Shown here: positions 1 through 8,995 of the stretch, piece by piece
Layout of the letters: every line of letters begins with the position of its first letter
How positions within the stretch are numbered: the stretch's first letter is position 1
DNA from: Bacteroidaceae bacterium HV4-6-C5C
GTDB taxonomy: Bacteria; Bacteroidota; Bacteroidia; Bacteroidales; Bacteroidaceae
Direction: 5' to 3'
Length of the DNA: 64,000 nt
Assembly (NCBI GenBank): GCA_007896885.1
Contig: VOIU01000003.1
Coordinates: forward strand, 124,001 to 188,000
Program-made: the position numbers and the translations under genes
Notes under the pieces: model-generated
The model's database searches: none
What the model was told of the DNA's origin: nothing
Seen by the model: the letters and a program-made list of their open reading frames with translations, nothing else

Positions 1-1558
1 TCTTATTTATCTTGACATCTTTGACGCGATTCAGTTCCAGAGATGCTCCTTTTGTTGATACCTGTATATTATCGATCGACACATTCTCAACTTGGCTAAG
101 TGCAATGCCTTTGTTGGCGTTAGTTATATTCACATTGTTGATAAAGATGTCTCGAATCGGCATTTCCGGTAAGCCATTAAAAAACATTGCTCTTCCGACA
201 CTTGTACAGATAATATTGGAAATATGAATATTGCGGAATATTGGGGTTTCCTCTGTAACAGACGGAATAGCAGCATGCATCCTGCCGGCTAAATCTTCTT
301 CGCTTTCTTCACCTGCACCTTTACCTCCATAGAATAAATCGAAGAGAATTGCTTCGTGAGGGATATTAATCATATTGATGTTATGAATAAAAATATTTTC
401 GACTACACCACCTCGTCCACGATTGCTTTTAAAACGGAGTCCAACATCAGTGCCCATAAAAGTACAATCGGTAACATATATGTTCTTGACTCCTCCGGAC
501 ATTTCACTGCCCACAACGAATCCTCCATGTCCGTGCAGCACTGTATTATTTTTGACAATAACGTTCTGGCAAGGCTCTCCACGCTTGCGCCCGTCTTCAT
601 CTTTTCCCGATTTGAGACATATTGCATCATCTCCGGCATCAAAAATATTGTTGATGATTAAAGCATTCTTGCATGATTCCAAGTCGAGTGCATCTCCATT
701 CTGTGAGTACCATGGATTGAAGACTTTTACTTTATTGATTGTGATATCTTCGCAAGATAACGGATGTATGCACCAGCTTGGGGAATTCTTGAATAAAACT
801 CCTTGTAGTAGAACTTTTTTACATTTTACCAAATTTAATAAAACAGGGCGTAACCATGGACGTATCTCATTCCATTGTTCGTCTGTCTCTATTCCTGTGG
901 GGTTATTAAAATCCTTGCAAGCTAATGCTCCTTTAAGAGATCCTGCAGTCGGATACCATATTCTGCCACTCTTGTCTAACACTCCACCTGATTTTACCAA
1001 ATCATTCCATTGTATTTCCGTCATTTTCTCCTTTTTTACGGGCCTCCAGCTATCTCCCGAACCATCAAAAACTCCATCTCCGGTGATTGCTATATTTTCT
1101 TCGTTCCATGCAGAAATAGGAGATTGACAACGTCTGGTTTCCATTCCCTCAAAAGATGTCTTTATAATGGGATAGGCATTGAAATCATTTGTAAACAGGA
1201 CTAGAGCATTCTTTTTGGTGTAGAGATTAACGTTGCTCAATAAAATAATCGGGCCGGTCAACCAAACACCTTTCGGGATGATAACCGTACCACCGCCTTT
1301 GGCATTTATGGATTTTATGGCGTTATTTATTGCTTGTGTATTTAGTGTAGTTCCGTCCCCTTTTGCTCCAAAATCTTTGATGTTGACTGAATAATCGCTG
1401 AAATGTGGTTGTTGCACGATAGGCATTTCAAATGGCAAATTACTATATATATCCTCTTTTATTTGGTTTGTGCTTTGTGCATAAACGCTTGTTTCGACTT
1501 GTTGCAATGGGAAAATGAGAATTGCAGCTGTAATCAGCTTTTTTGCAAGTGTGTTCAT
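1..1558 (-). CDS. GH28 polygalacturonase-like glycoside hydrolase, 3' end outside window
   Basis: Hydrolyses galacturonan-type pectin linkages, probably in the periplasm or on the cell surface. About 519 codons are visible from ATG at 1558, and the frame is open to the left edge. Residues 1-30 form a signal peptide ending near VYAQS. A pectate-lyase-like entry follows (NIKDFGAKGDGTT, then GGGTVIIPKGVW), then the GH28 core: a QNGDALDLE segment, the catalytic pair in DAGDDAICLKSGKD, the GHGGFVVGSE histidine motif, and RFKSNRGRGG. These are the family's Asp, Asp-Asp, His and Arg-Lys positions. The rest is beta-helix rungs. The substrate (homogalacturonan or rhamnogalacturonan) cannot be decided here. 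Such genes usually sit in polysaccharide utilisation loci, and the remainder of any such locus would lie to the left. Confidence 0.93.
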   Translation of the reverse strand, partial: MNTLAKKLITAAILIFPLQQVETSVYAQSTNQIKEDIYSNLPFEMPIVQQPHFSDYSVNIKDFGAKGDGTTLNTQAINNAIKSINAKGGGTVIIPKGVWLTGPIILLSNVNLYTKKNALVLFTNDFNAYPIIKTSFEGMETRRCQSPISAWNEENIAITGDGVFDGSGDSWRPVKKEKMTEIQWNDLVKSGGVLDKSGRIWYPTAGSLKGALACKDFNNPTGIETDEQWNEIRPWLRPVLLNLVKCKKVLLQGVLFKNSPSWCIHPLSCEDITINKVKVFNPWYSQNGDALDLESCKNALIINNIFDAGDDAICLKSGKDEDGRKRGEPCQNVIVKNNTVLHGHGGFVVGSEMSGGVKNIYVTDCTFMGTDVGLRFKSNRGRGGVVENIFIHNINMINIPHEAILFDLFYGGKGAGEESEEDLAGRMHAAIPSVTEETPIFRNIHISNIICTSVGRAMFFNGLPEMPIRDIFINNVNITNANKGIALSQVENVSIDNIQVSTKGASLELNRVKDVKINK

Positions 1559-1642
1559 TCGTTAAATTTTAGGGTATTATTATATGGTTATTATCTCTAG
1601 TGTCTTTCAATAGCCTTAACTTCAGACTAATTTTAATTATAC

Positions 1643-1676
1643 TTTCACAAGCGACTCTCCCGAGCAACTTGTGAAA
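1643..1676 (-). other. Stem-loop in the GH28 leader
   Basis: A perfect 9-bp inverted repeat (TTTCACAAG and CTTGTGAAA) encloses a symmetrical 3x3 internal loop, a CTC/GAG stem and a GGGA tetraloop. It lies in the roughly 190-nt region between the predicted transcription start and the GH28 start codon. No T-run follows on either strand, so it is not a classic terminator. It could be an RNA structure or a DNA operator. Confidence 0.45.
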
Positions 1677-1753
1677 ATAATAATTAATGATTCATGTTAA
1701 CCTAATTCTAACTTTAAATAAATACTATGAAAAAACCTCTTAATTACCGTTTG

Positions 1754-1761
1754 CAAAAGTA
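1754..1761 (-). promoter_or_regulatory. -7 box for the GH28 gene
   Basis: Read on the minus strand, this is TACTTTTG, a full match to the Bacteroides TAnnTTTG -7 element. No good -33 TTTG is visible at the usual distance. Transcription would begin near 1747, giving a leader of about 190 nt, unusually long for this window. Confidence 0.5.
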
Positions 1762-1842
1762 AGCCTGTTCCACCGAATAGATGTGTATAATTTGTTGGTT
1801 TAAGTGCATTTTTTGTCGTAATTGCCCCTTTTTTTGCACACT

Positions 1843-1875
1843 TTCGGCTTTTTTATGCAGAAATATCTATCTTTG
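1843..1875 (+). promoter_or_regulatory. Promoter of fabI
   Basis: TATCTTTG at 1868-1875 matches TAnnTTTG exactly. TTCG at 1843-1846 is a 3-of-4 match to the -33 element with a 21-bp spacer. The fabI ATG is 27 bp downstream of the -7 box. Confidence 0.6.
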
Positions 1876-1901
1876 CAATTCAATTCTAGAATAAAATAAG
1901 T

Positions 1902-2762
1902 ATGAGTTACAATTTATTAAAAGGAAAAAGAGGCATAATTTTTGGTGCTCTTAATGAGCAATCCATTGCCTGGAAGGTAGCGGAAAAGGCTGTTCAAGAG
2001 GGTGCAATGATCACCTTATCAAATACGTCGGTGGCAGTTCGCATGGGCGAAGTGTCAGCTTTGGCAGATAAACTGAATTGTGAAGTAATACCAGCCGATG
2101 CAACCAGCGTAGAAGACTTGGAAACTGTATTTAAGCGTTCTATGGAAGTCTTAGGTGGTCAAATAGACTTTGTTCTTCATTCTATCGGAATGTCCCCTAA
2201 TGTTCGCAAGAAACGTCCTTATGATGATTTGGACTATGGAATGTTAAGTCAAACATTTGATATATCAGCCGTTTCTTTCCATAAGATGATTCAAACAGCT
2301 AAAAAACTAGACGCTATTGCTGAATACGGTTCTATTCTTGCTTTGAGTTATGTTGCGGCTCAACGTACTTTCTTCGGTTATAATGATATGGCTGATGCAA
2401 AAGCATTATTGGAATCTATTGCTCGTAGTTTTGGCTACATTTATGGCCGTGAACACAATGTTCGTGTTAACACCATCTCTCAGTCGCCGACAATGACTAC
2501 TGCTGGATCGGGAGTTAAGGGAATGGATAAATTATTTGATTTTGCCGATAGAATGTCGCCACTAGGAAATGCTTCTGCCGATGATTGTGCTGACTATTGC
2601 ATTGTGATGTTCTCAGATCTTACTCGCAAGGTGACTATGCAAAACTTGTTTCATGACGGAGGGTTCTCCAGCATTGGTATGAGTTTAAGAGCAATGGCCA
2701 CTTATGAGAAAGGTATAGATGACGAATTTAAGGACGAAAACGGAAAAATCATCTACGGATAA
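1902..2762 (+). CDS. fabI: Enoyl-ACP reductase FabI
   Basis: Catalyses the NAD(P)H-dependent last reduction in each round of cytoplasmic type II fatty acid synthesis. The 286 residues are slightly longer than E. coli FabI (262). The N-terminal nucleotide-binding segment GKRGIIFGALNEQSIAW carries the FabI-type SIA motif. The catalytic signature is SY150, Y160 and K167 with the same spacing as the E. coli Tyr-Tyr-Lys triad. The C-terminal half has the substrate loop around AGSGVKGMDK. The next gene starts 2 bp after the stop, so the two are co-transcribed. FabI is the triclosan target in other bacteria; sensitivity here cannot be read from sequence alone. Confidence 0.95.
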   Translation: MSYNLLKGKRGIIFGALNEQSIAWKVAEKAVQEGAMITLSNTSVAVRMGEVSALADKLNCEVIPADATSVEDLETVFKRSMEVLGGQIDFVLHSIGMSPNVRKKRPYDDLDYGMLSQTFDISAVSFHKMIQTAKKLDAIAEYGSILALSYVAAQRTFFGYNDMADAKALLESIARSFGYIYGREHNVRVNTISQSPTMTTAGSGVKGMDKLFDFADRMSPLGNASADDCADYCIVMFSDLTRKVTMQNLFHDGGFSSIGMSLRAMATYEKGIDDEFKDENGKIIYG

Positions 2763-2764
2763 TA

Positions 2765-3469
2765 ATGGAAACAGCACTTTATCTACTACCTGTCACTTTG
2801 GGTGAGACTTCACTCGACGCAGTTTTACCTTCATATAATAAGGAGGTTATATTAAATATTCGGCATTTTATAGTGGAAGATGTACGTTCCGCCCGCCGTT
2901 TCTTGAAGAAAGTAGCAAAGGAAATAGATATTGATGCTTTGAGTTTTTATCCGTTGAATAAACACACCTCGTCAGAAGATATATCCGGATATCTGAAACC
3001 TTTGAAAGAAGGCTACTCTATGGGAGTGATTTCAGAAGCAGGCTGTCCGGCCGTGGCTGACCCGGGTGCCGATGTAGTGGCTATTGCCCAACGTGAAAAT
3101 ATGAGAGTGGTCCCTTTGGTGGGACCCTCTTCTATTATTTTATCTGTTATGGCGTCTGGTTTTAACGGACAGAGTTTTGCTTTTCATGGTTACCTTCCTA
3201 TAGAGCAGGGTGAACGGACTAAAGCTCTTAAATTATTGGAACAGCGTGTTTACGCGGAGCATCAGACTCAGTTATTTATTGAAACGCCTTATCGCAATAG
3301 TAAGATTATTGAAGAAATACTAAATACCTGTCGTCCTCAGACAAAACTTTGTATTGCTGCTAATATAACTTGTGAAGGGGAGTTTATTAAAACAAAAACG
3401 GTAAAGGCGTGGCGTGGGAATGTGCCTGACTTATCTAAAACTCCTTGTATTTTTCTCTTGTATCAATAA
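2765..3469 (+). CDS. RsmI-like SAM-dependent methyltransferase (tetrapyrrole methylase fold)
   Basis: RsmI 2'-O-methylates C1402 of 16S rRNA with SAM. This 234-residue protein has the family core: SEAGCPAVADPG at residues 90-101, RVVPLVGPSS at 114-123, and SGFNGQSFAFHGYLP at 131-145. It is about 50 residues shorter than typical RsmI, and the N-terminal glycine-rich TPIGNL loop is reduced to LLPVTLGET. It therefore belongs to a divergent short branch, and the substrate is less certain than the fold. It lies 2 bp after fabI. Its last 35 bp overlap the convergent membrane gene, so no spacer terminator separates them. Confidence 0.75.
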   Translation: METALYLLPVTLGETSLDAVLPSYNKEVILNIRHFIVEDVRSARRFLKKVAKEIDIDALSFYPLNKHTSSEDISGYLKPLKEGYSMGVISEAGCPAVADPGADVVAIAQRENMRVVPLVGPSSIILSVMASGFNGQSFAFHGYLPIEQGERTKALKLLEQRVYAEHQTQLFIETPYRNSKIIEEILNTCRPQTKLCIAANITCEGEFIKTKTVKAWRGNVPDLSKTPCIFLLYQ

Positions 3470-4550
3470 CTTTGCTCAAGTGCTCATATTCATGCTCAAA
3501 ACTTTTGCTAAAGAAGTTTTTCCCAAGATTATGCTCTATTTGTCTCAGTGTCCAAAGCTTTCCGTCACCTATCTTTTTGCCGAGTAAGATATTGTCATCA
3601 TTGAGCTCAAGTAAGAATAAGTAGATTAAACGATTTGTCTCTTCATTCTCGAAATGGTACATGATGTTGAACTTGATATCTTTTATGCATGAGGCCGGTA
3701 GTGTTTTATTGATTAGACGATTTACCCCGTTTTCCAAACTTTCTCCATAAAGTAAGTAACATTCCATTGGAATATCAGTCTTTCCCGTCTCCACAATACA
3801 ATATTCCGAACGGGGTTGGAGATACAACATACTTTTATACGATATGGCAATACGTATGATTGGGTGAATATATGCACCTCTTTCTTTCGGTACATCGGAG
3901 GCTAATCTCCTTCCTAATACATCTCCCTTGATATTGACTACGGGCACAAATGCACTATGTTCCATAGCTTTATTGAAGAAACGAATGCCATATTGATTAA
4001 AGAGAATGCTTACCAGGAAGACAATCGGCGGGCATACGCGGAATAGTATATTTTGGGTTAATGTACTTAATGGGCGAAAGAAAATAAGAACTATGGTTAT
4101 TGCTATAAAATGAATAATTGCAATGATGAGTACAACTCTTATGGAGACAATCGCTGATATTGTTCCTGGAGAGAGTTCATCCATGCAGCACCTCGGTTGG
4201 CGTTCTTGCTCTCCTATGACATTTTTTTTCCTTAAGTAGAAGATACTTGTCGGTATAATAGCACAAACTTCAAGTGTTATGGGAAAGTATGAATTGGGGC
4301 AACAACTTCCCAAAATGAGAGTTGCAAGTGTCATGATAATCAACATGATGGTGGTGGTGTAAAGGATGAAATGCGGTATATATTTTCCTTTACCAAGAAA
4401 AGTATAGACACTATATAAAATGCCTACACCTGTTCCGATGTATATAGAAATATCTTTTGTTATGATTTCGTATAACAAAATGGATACGATAACCGGGATA
4501 AATCCCAAAGACATGTTGAATTTTGAAGAAAGAACTCCTTTATGGGCCAT
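3435..4550 (-). CDS. Six-helix membrane protein with a C-terminal degenerate Nudix-like domain
   Basis: Function unknown. The 371 residues split in two. Residues about 13-190 contain roughly six hydrophobic segments (near 13-33, 36-53, 59-83, 88-106, 131-158 and 168-187). Residues about 199-360 look like a soluble Nudix fold: an entry strand FVPVVNIKGDVLGR, a box-like stretch at 256-283 with GES in the right place, and a late acidic strand ending KLWTLRQIEH. The metal-binding REUxEE of active Nudix enzymes is replaced by NRLINKT, so hydrolysis is doubtful and ligand sensing is possible. It is downstream of lipA on the same strand with a 51-bp gap, and its 3' end overlaps the RsmI-like gene. 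Confidence 0.6.
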   Translation of the reverse strand: MAHKGVLSSKFNMSLGFIPVIVSILLYEIITKDISIYIGTGVGILYSVYTFLGKGKYIPHFILYTTTIMLIIMTLATLILGSCCPNSYFPITLEVCAIIPTSIFYLRKKNVIGEQERQPRCCMDELSPGTISAIVSIRVVLIIAIIHFIAITIVLIFFRPLSTLTQNILFRVCPPIVFLVSILFNQYGIRFFNKAMEHSAFVPVVNIKGDVLGRRLASDVPKERGAYIHPIIRIAISYKSMLYLQPRSEYCIVETGKTDIPMECYLLYGESLENGVNRLINKTLPASCIKDIKFNIMYHFENEETNRLIYLFLLELNDDNILLGKKIGDGKLWTLRQIEHNLGKNFFSKSFEHEYEHLSKVIDTREKYKEF

Positions 4551-4601
4551 TTGCGTATTACTCAGTCGTTTTATTTATAACAAATCTGTTTACGCTTAGT
4601 T

Positions 4602-5468
4602 CTATTGGGCATCCTTTTTATGAAAACGAATATGCCTCTCGGCACGATAGGAAGAACGCACTAATGGTCCACTTTCCACTTCGGCAAAACCTTTAGAAAG
4701 ACCCAACTCCTTATAGCGTAAAAATTGTTCAGGCGTAATGTATTCTTTAACCGGATAATGCTTATGAGTGGGCTGGAGATATTGCCCTATCGTTAGGATT
4801 GAACATCCTGAGTTCGCTAAATCGTCCATCAATTCTTCCACTTCGGATGGTGTTTCTCCCAGACCGACCATTATGCCCGACTTCGCAGTAGATCCGCTCT
4901 CCGCTATTTGTTTCAGTACTTTAAGGCTTGTATCATAGCGGGCTGCGCTACGCACTAACGGCGTAATACGTCTTACGGTTTCCATGTTATGAGAAATAAT
5001 CTCTGGTTTTGCATTAATGATCATAGCTACAAGCTCCTCTTTTCCTTGAAAATCCGGAATGAGTACCTCTACTGTTGTCTCCGGATTGATTCGCTTAATT
5101 TCATTGATTGTGTTGACCCAATGCTCTGCTCCCAGATCTTGAAGATCATCGCGGTCGACTGATGTTATAACAGCATGCGATAGTTTCATTAAGGCTATCG
5201 ATTCTGCCACATGAGTGGGTTCTTTTGGGTCAAGAATGTGAGGCCTACCAGTCAGTGTGTTACAGAACTTGCATGAGCGGGTGCATATCTCACCCCCGAT
5301 CATAAAGGTTGCGGTTCCTCTTCCCCAACATTCACTCATGTTGGGACAACGACCGCTACTACATATAGTGTGTAAACTATGAGATTCAACAATTCGCTTG
5401 GTATCCGAATAACGTTCGTTTGCGCCAATTCTTATTTTAAGCCATTCAGGTTTACGTACTCTATCCAT
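4602..5468 (-). CDS. lipA: Lipoyl synthase LipA (radical SAM)
   Basis: Inserts two sulfur atoms into octanoyl groups on the lipoyl domains of 2-oxoacid dehydrogenases and the glycine cleavage H protein. The 288 residues carry both iron-sulfur clusters. The auxiliary, sacrificial cluster uses C36, C41 and C47 (CSSGRCPNMSEC). The radical SAM cluster uses C62, C66 and C69 in CTRSCKFC. A serine ligand lies in the C-terminal SSYRAERH motif. The start is ATG at 5468. It follows the DPP-IV gene on the same strand with a 74-bp gap, so it may be read through from that promoter. No lipB lies beside it in the window. Confidence 0.96.
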   Translation of the reverse strand: MDRVRKPEWLKIRIGANERYSDTKRIVESHSLHTICSSGRCPNMSECWGRGTATFMIGGEICTRSCKFCNTLTGRPHILDPKEPTHVAESIALMKLSHAVITSVDRDDLQDLGAEHWVNTINEIKRINPETTVEVLIPDFQGKEELVAMIINAKPEIISHNMETVRRITPLVRSAARYDTSLKVLKQIAESGSTAKSGIMVGLGETPSEVEELMDDLANSGCSILTIGQYLQPTHKHYPVKEYITPEQFLRYKELGLSKGFAEVESGPLVRSSYRAERHIRFHKKDAQ

Positions 5469-5542
5469 TGTATATATCGATTTATGTGGAAAGAATGTTC
5501 TACTTTTTTATATGCAAGTATGAAATTGCTTCTCCTTGAATA

Positions 5543-7759
5543 TTATTGTTTAAGATTCCTATCGAAGAAATCAGTTAGTTTGGTGTAAAGATGATAACGT
5601 GTGTTTCCTCCAAAAATGCTATGGTTTCGGTTGGTATATATTTGCATATCAAATTGTTTATCCAACTGAACGAGATGTTCTGCATATTCGGCTGTATTTT
5701 GAAAATGTACATTATCATCGGCCATACCATGTACTATCAACAAGTTTCCATGTAACTTGTCAGCACGAGTGAAATTTGATGCTGCTTTATATCCGTCGGC
5801 ATTTTCCTGTGGAGTACGCATATAACGCTCACCATATATTGTATCATAATAATTCCAATCTGTAACAGGGGCTACAGCAACTCCGGCTTTGAATACAGGA
5901 GTTCCTTCACTCATACTCATAAGAGTCATATACCCTCCGAAGCTCCATCCCCAAATTCCTATATTGTTTTTATCAACATAAGGTAGACTTCCTAAATATT
6001 GGGCTGTAGAGACTTGATCTTGAGCCTCTTTTACTCCAAGCTTCATGTAAGTACATTTTTCAAAAGCTGCACCTCTACCTCCTGTACCACGTCCGTCGAC
6101 ACATACTACAACATATCCGCGACTAGCCATATAAGTTTCCCAACTAATTCCCCATGAATCAAGAACTTGTTGTGAACCTGGTCCGCTATATTGGTACATT
6201 AATACCGGATATTTTTTAGTAGAGGAGAAACCATTTGGTTTCATCATCCAGCCATTGAGCATAGTACCATCGGCAGTTTGGAAAGTGAAGAATTCTTTTT
6301 GTGGAATATCGTATTGAGAAAGTTTTTGTTTTAGCTTTTCATTGGTAACCAATGTTGTGAGAACTTTTCCGGTATTATCATTTAATGTGATTATAAGCGG
6401 AGTTTGCAAGTTAGTATAACGGTTCATGAAATATTTCATATCCGTGCTAAATTGCACATTATTGGTACCTGTCTGCGAAGAAAGCTTTATTTTCTTCCCC
6501 TTTCTGTCTATTTTATAAATAGCCTGTTGCAATGGACTTCCTTCGTTGCTCGTATAATAAAAAGCATTCTCAGCACCATCCCATCCTAGAAACTCTTTGA
6601 CTTCATAATTACCCGAAGTTACCTGTCTAACCAAATTACCTCCCATAGTATACCAATACAAATGGTTGAAGCCGCTCTTTTCACTTAAGAAGCTAAAGTT
6701 TTCGGGGTAGAATTTGATATTGTCGAATGTATTTTCACTAATATATGTATCACTCTCATCACGGATAGCCAATTTACAAACAGTAGATCGAGGATCGGCA
6801 AAATAAAGGTCTAAACGATTTTGCTGACGGTTTAAGGTTACGATGGCTAGTTTGTTCGCATCTTGTGTCGGTATGATGCGGGGAATGTATCCACCGGTTT
6901 CCAACGGTAGCTTTACCTGACGAGTTACTTTTGACTTGATATCGAAGGTTAGTACGGATACTTTTGAATTGCTTTCTCCCGTTTTAGGATATTTATACAC
7001 GTAACTTCCCGGATATTTTTCATAATTTTTCGTGTGAGGAGCTTCTCCAGCAAAGAGAGGAAAAGAGTAAGTCGGTACTTCTGTCTCGTCAAAACGAATA
7101 AAAGCAATCATTTTACTATCTGCAGTAAACTCAAATGCTCGGTTAAAGCTGAATTCTTCTTCATACACCCAATCAGGTATTCCGTTAATAATTGCGTTCT
7201 CTTTACCATCTTCAGTGACTTGGCTTTCGCTATTCCCAAATAATAATTTGACAAGAAATATATTGTTATTTCTAACAAATGCGATCAGATTTCCATCCGG
7301 TGAAAAGATAGGGACCTGCTGCGGCCCTTTATCGGATAACTTTTCGATAACATTATTAATTTTGCCTTCCAAATTACGCTTTAGGCTATATATATAGTGC
7401 ACAGCCGTGTAGGAATGACGATAAATGGGTTTGGTTTCTGTAGCAATTAATATCTTAGTACCGTCAGGAGAAAAGCTGTAACTGTCAAACTTCTTGAAAG
7501 GACATTCCCGTGCAGTAGCAGCATCAAATAATACTTCCACTTGTTTCCCAGTTTTAAACGAATACTTGATAATTTGCGTACCTCCCGCATTCATTTGCGA
7601 GTAGTGCTCTCCGTCCCCGGGTATCGGTATAACTCCGTAAATATTTTCCGGCCTAAATTTATTATATGTAATATCTTTTAAGTCAAGTGCTTGCCTACTT
7701 TGTGCAAAGCTTATTAATGTGAACAAACAGAGAAATACAATAATATTGATTCGTTTCAT
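5543..7759 (-). CDS. Dipeptidyl peptidase IV family serine peptidase (S9B)
   Basis: Removes N-terminal dipeptides, preferentially X-Pro or X-Ala, from peptides in the periplasm. The 738 residues begin with a signal peptide (about 1-19, ending FAQS). A beta-propeller follows, then the DWVYEEEF double-glutamate motif near residue 205 that anchors the substrate N terminus. The C-terminal alpha/beta hydrolase domain holds the triad S606 (GWSFGGY), D681 (HGMADDNVH) and H713 (NRNHSIFGG). This matches human DPP4 order and spacing, so activity is likely. It has its own promoter at 7785-7816, divergent from the radical SAM gene. Related S9 enzymes also exist, but the EE motif argues for DPP-IV. Confidence 0.95.
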   Translation of the reverse strand: MKRINIIVFLCLFTLISFAQSRQALDLKDITYNKFRPENIYGVIPIPGDGEHYSQMNAGGTQIIKYSFKTGKQVEVLFDAATARECPFKKFDSYSFSPDGTKILIATETKPIYRHSYTAVHYIYSLKRNLEGKINNVIEKLSDKGPQQVPIFSPDGNLIAFVRNNNIFLVKLLFGNSESQVTEDGKENAIINGIPDWVYEEEFSFNRAFEFTADSKMIAFIRFDETEVPTYSFPLFAGEAPHTKNYEKYPGSYVYKYPKTGESNSKVSVLTFDIKSKVTRQVKLPLETGGYIPRIIPTQDANKLAIVTLNRQQNRLDLYFADPRSTVCKLAIRDESDTYISENTFDNIKFYPENFSFLSEKSGFNHLYWYTMGGNLVRQVTSGNYEVKEFLGWDGAENAFYYTSNEGSPLQQAIYKIDRKGKKIKLSSQTGTNNVQFSTDMKYFMNRYTNLQTPLIITLNDNTGKVLTTLVTNEKLKQKLSQYDIPQKEFFTFQTADGTMLNGWMMKPNGFSSTKKYPVLMYQYSGPGSQQVLDSWGISWETYMASRGYVVVCVDGRGTGGRGAAFEKCTYMKLGVKEAQDQVSTAQYLGSLPYVDKNNIGIWGWSFGGYMTLMSMSEGTPVFKAGVAVAPVTDWNYYDTIYGERYMRTPQENADGYKAASNFTRADKLHGNLLIVHGMADDNVHFQNTAEYAEHLVQLDKQFDMQIYTNRNHSIFGGNTRYHLYTKLTDFFDRNLKQ

Positions 7760-7784
7760 AATCCAATCTTAATTTTTTGTGCAG

Positions 7785-7816
7785 CAAATATAGCCAATTG
7801 CCTTAAAGGAAGCAAT
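7785..7816 (-). promoter_or_regulatory. Promoter of the DPP-IV gene
   Basis: On the minus strand, TATATTTG occupies 7792-7785 and ATTG (3 of 4 matches to the -33 TTTG) occupies 7816-7813, with a 20-bp spacer. The start codon at 7759 gives a leader of about 20 nt. Confidence 0.65.
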
Positions 7817-7954
7817 GAAAGTTTTCTTTTTCTAAGAAAAGGGATTTGTCCGATTTTGCTTACGGCAAGTTTGACTGAAACCATTTGCACTAAAATAAAC
7901 CCATTGAGTTAGATTAATGTTCAGGAAGTTTCTCATTTTGTTCTTCCGAACAAT

Positions 7955-7986
7955 CTTGTTCTTATGATTTGATATGCTTATATTTG
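7955..7986 (+). promoter_or_regulatory. Promoter of the YhcC-type radical SAM gene
   Basis: CTTG at 7955-7958 (3 of 4 for -33), a 20-bp spacer, then TATATTTG at 7979-7986, an exact -7 match. The ATG follows at 8016. Confidence 0.65.
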
Positions 7987-8015
7987 CATGCATTAAATAC
8001 CGCCAACTATAAAGT

Positions 8016-8936
8016 ATGCCTTTATTATATAATGAATTCTCGTCCTTTTTGAAAGAAAATTTTCCGTATAAAGTACAGAAAATATCACTTAATGCCGGTT
8101 TTACCTGCCCTAACAGAGATGGACAAAAGGGGCATGGGGGATGTACTTATTGCAACAATCAAACTTTCAATCCGGACTACTGCCGGACAGATAAAAGTAT
8201 TACCCAGCAATTGGAAGAAGGGAAGAGCTTCTTTTCTCGTAAATATCCCGATATGAAGTATCTTGCCTATTTTCAGGCGTATACCAATACTTATGATGAG
8301 TTGAATGTACTGAAACAGAAGTATGAAGAAGCTCTTTCCGTTAAAGATGTAGTAGGGCTCGTTATCGGTACACGGCCGGATTGCATGCCTGATGAATTAC
8401 TATATTATTTTGAGGAGCTTCATAAAACAACATTTTTGCTAGTTGAGTATGGGATTGAAACGACTAATGATAATACTTTATTAAGAATTAATCGCGGACA
8501 TTCTTATGAAGATACGATTGATGCAGTTCAACGTACCGTCGCATTGGGAATACCAGTTGGTGGGCATGTCATTTTGGGCTTGCCAGGTGAAACACGTGAA
8601 GATTTGATACGTCAAGCCGGAATATTATCCCGTCTCCCCTTGACAACATTAAAAATGCATCAGTTGCAACTCATTAGGGGAACCCGTATGGCGCATGAAT
8701 ATCTTCATCACCCTGAAGATTTTCACTTCTTTGAGTTGGAAGATTATGTGAATTTAATCATAGAATATATTGAGCACTTGCGCCCCGATCTTGTATTGGA
8801 ACGATTCGTCTCGCAGTCTCCTAAAGAGTGGTTGATTGCTCCCGACTGGGGATTAAAGAACTATGAATTCAATCATTTAGTCCAAAAAAGAATGCTGGAA
8901 TCGGGTGCTTATCAAGGAAAGAAATATGAAGTTTGA
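8016..8936 (+). CDS. TIGR01212/YhcC family radical SAM protein
   Basis: A cytoplasmic radical SAM enzyme of the YhcC type; the reaction is not established with confidence. The 306 residues open with the family-specific cluster motif: C31, then C43 and C46, in CPNRDG...GGCTYC. This spacing is wider than the usual CxxxCxxC and is diagnostic for the family. Residues about 75-110 give the conserved LAYFQAYTNTY. GTRPDC and the EYGIET motif follow, then the GHVILGLPGET glycine-rich SAM-binding segment. It is the first gene of the run with the flavodiiron protein and nagB. The next gene could start inside its stop, but a better start lies 60 bp downstream. Confidence 0.85.
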   Translation: MPLLYNEFSSFLKENFPYKVQKISLNAGFTCPNRDGQKGHGGCTYCNNQTFNPDYCRTDKSITQQLEEGKSFFSRKYPDMKYLAYFQAYTNTYDELNVLKQKYEEALSVKDVVGLVIGTRPDCMPDELLYYFEELHKTTFLLVEYGIETTNDNTLLRINRGHSYEDTIDAVQRTVALGIPVGGHVILGLPGETREDLIRQAGILSRLPLTTLKMHQLQLIRGTRMAHEYLHHPEDFHFFELEDYVNLIIEYIEHLRPDLVLERFVSQSPKEWLIAPDWGLKNYEFNHLVQKRMLESGAYQGKKYEV

Positions 8937-8947
8937 GAAAAAAGGTT

Positions 8948-8955
8948 TATTTTTG
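8948..8955 (+). promoter_or_regulatory. -7 box ahead of the flavodiiron gene
   Basis: TATTTTTG fits TAnnTTTG. The only upstream TTTG (8932-8935) has a 12-bp spacer, which is too short. Transcription would start near 8962. A start codon at 8933 would lie upstream of this point, which favours ATG at 8996 for the flavodiiron protein. Confidence 0.45.
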
Positions 8956-8995
8956 CACCTGTTTCTTATTCATACTAAATACAAATAACAAAAAT

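Noticed and set aside
423..1127. Plus-strand ORF of 234 codons within the GH28 gene
   Set aside because: It is the shadow of a clear GH28 reading frame on the minus strand, with no domain or codon pattern of its own.
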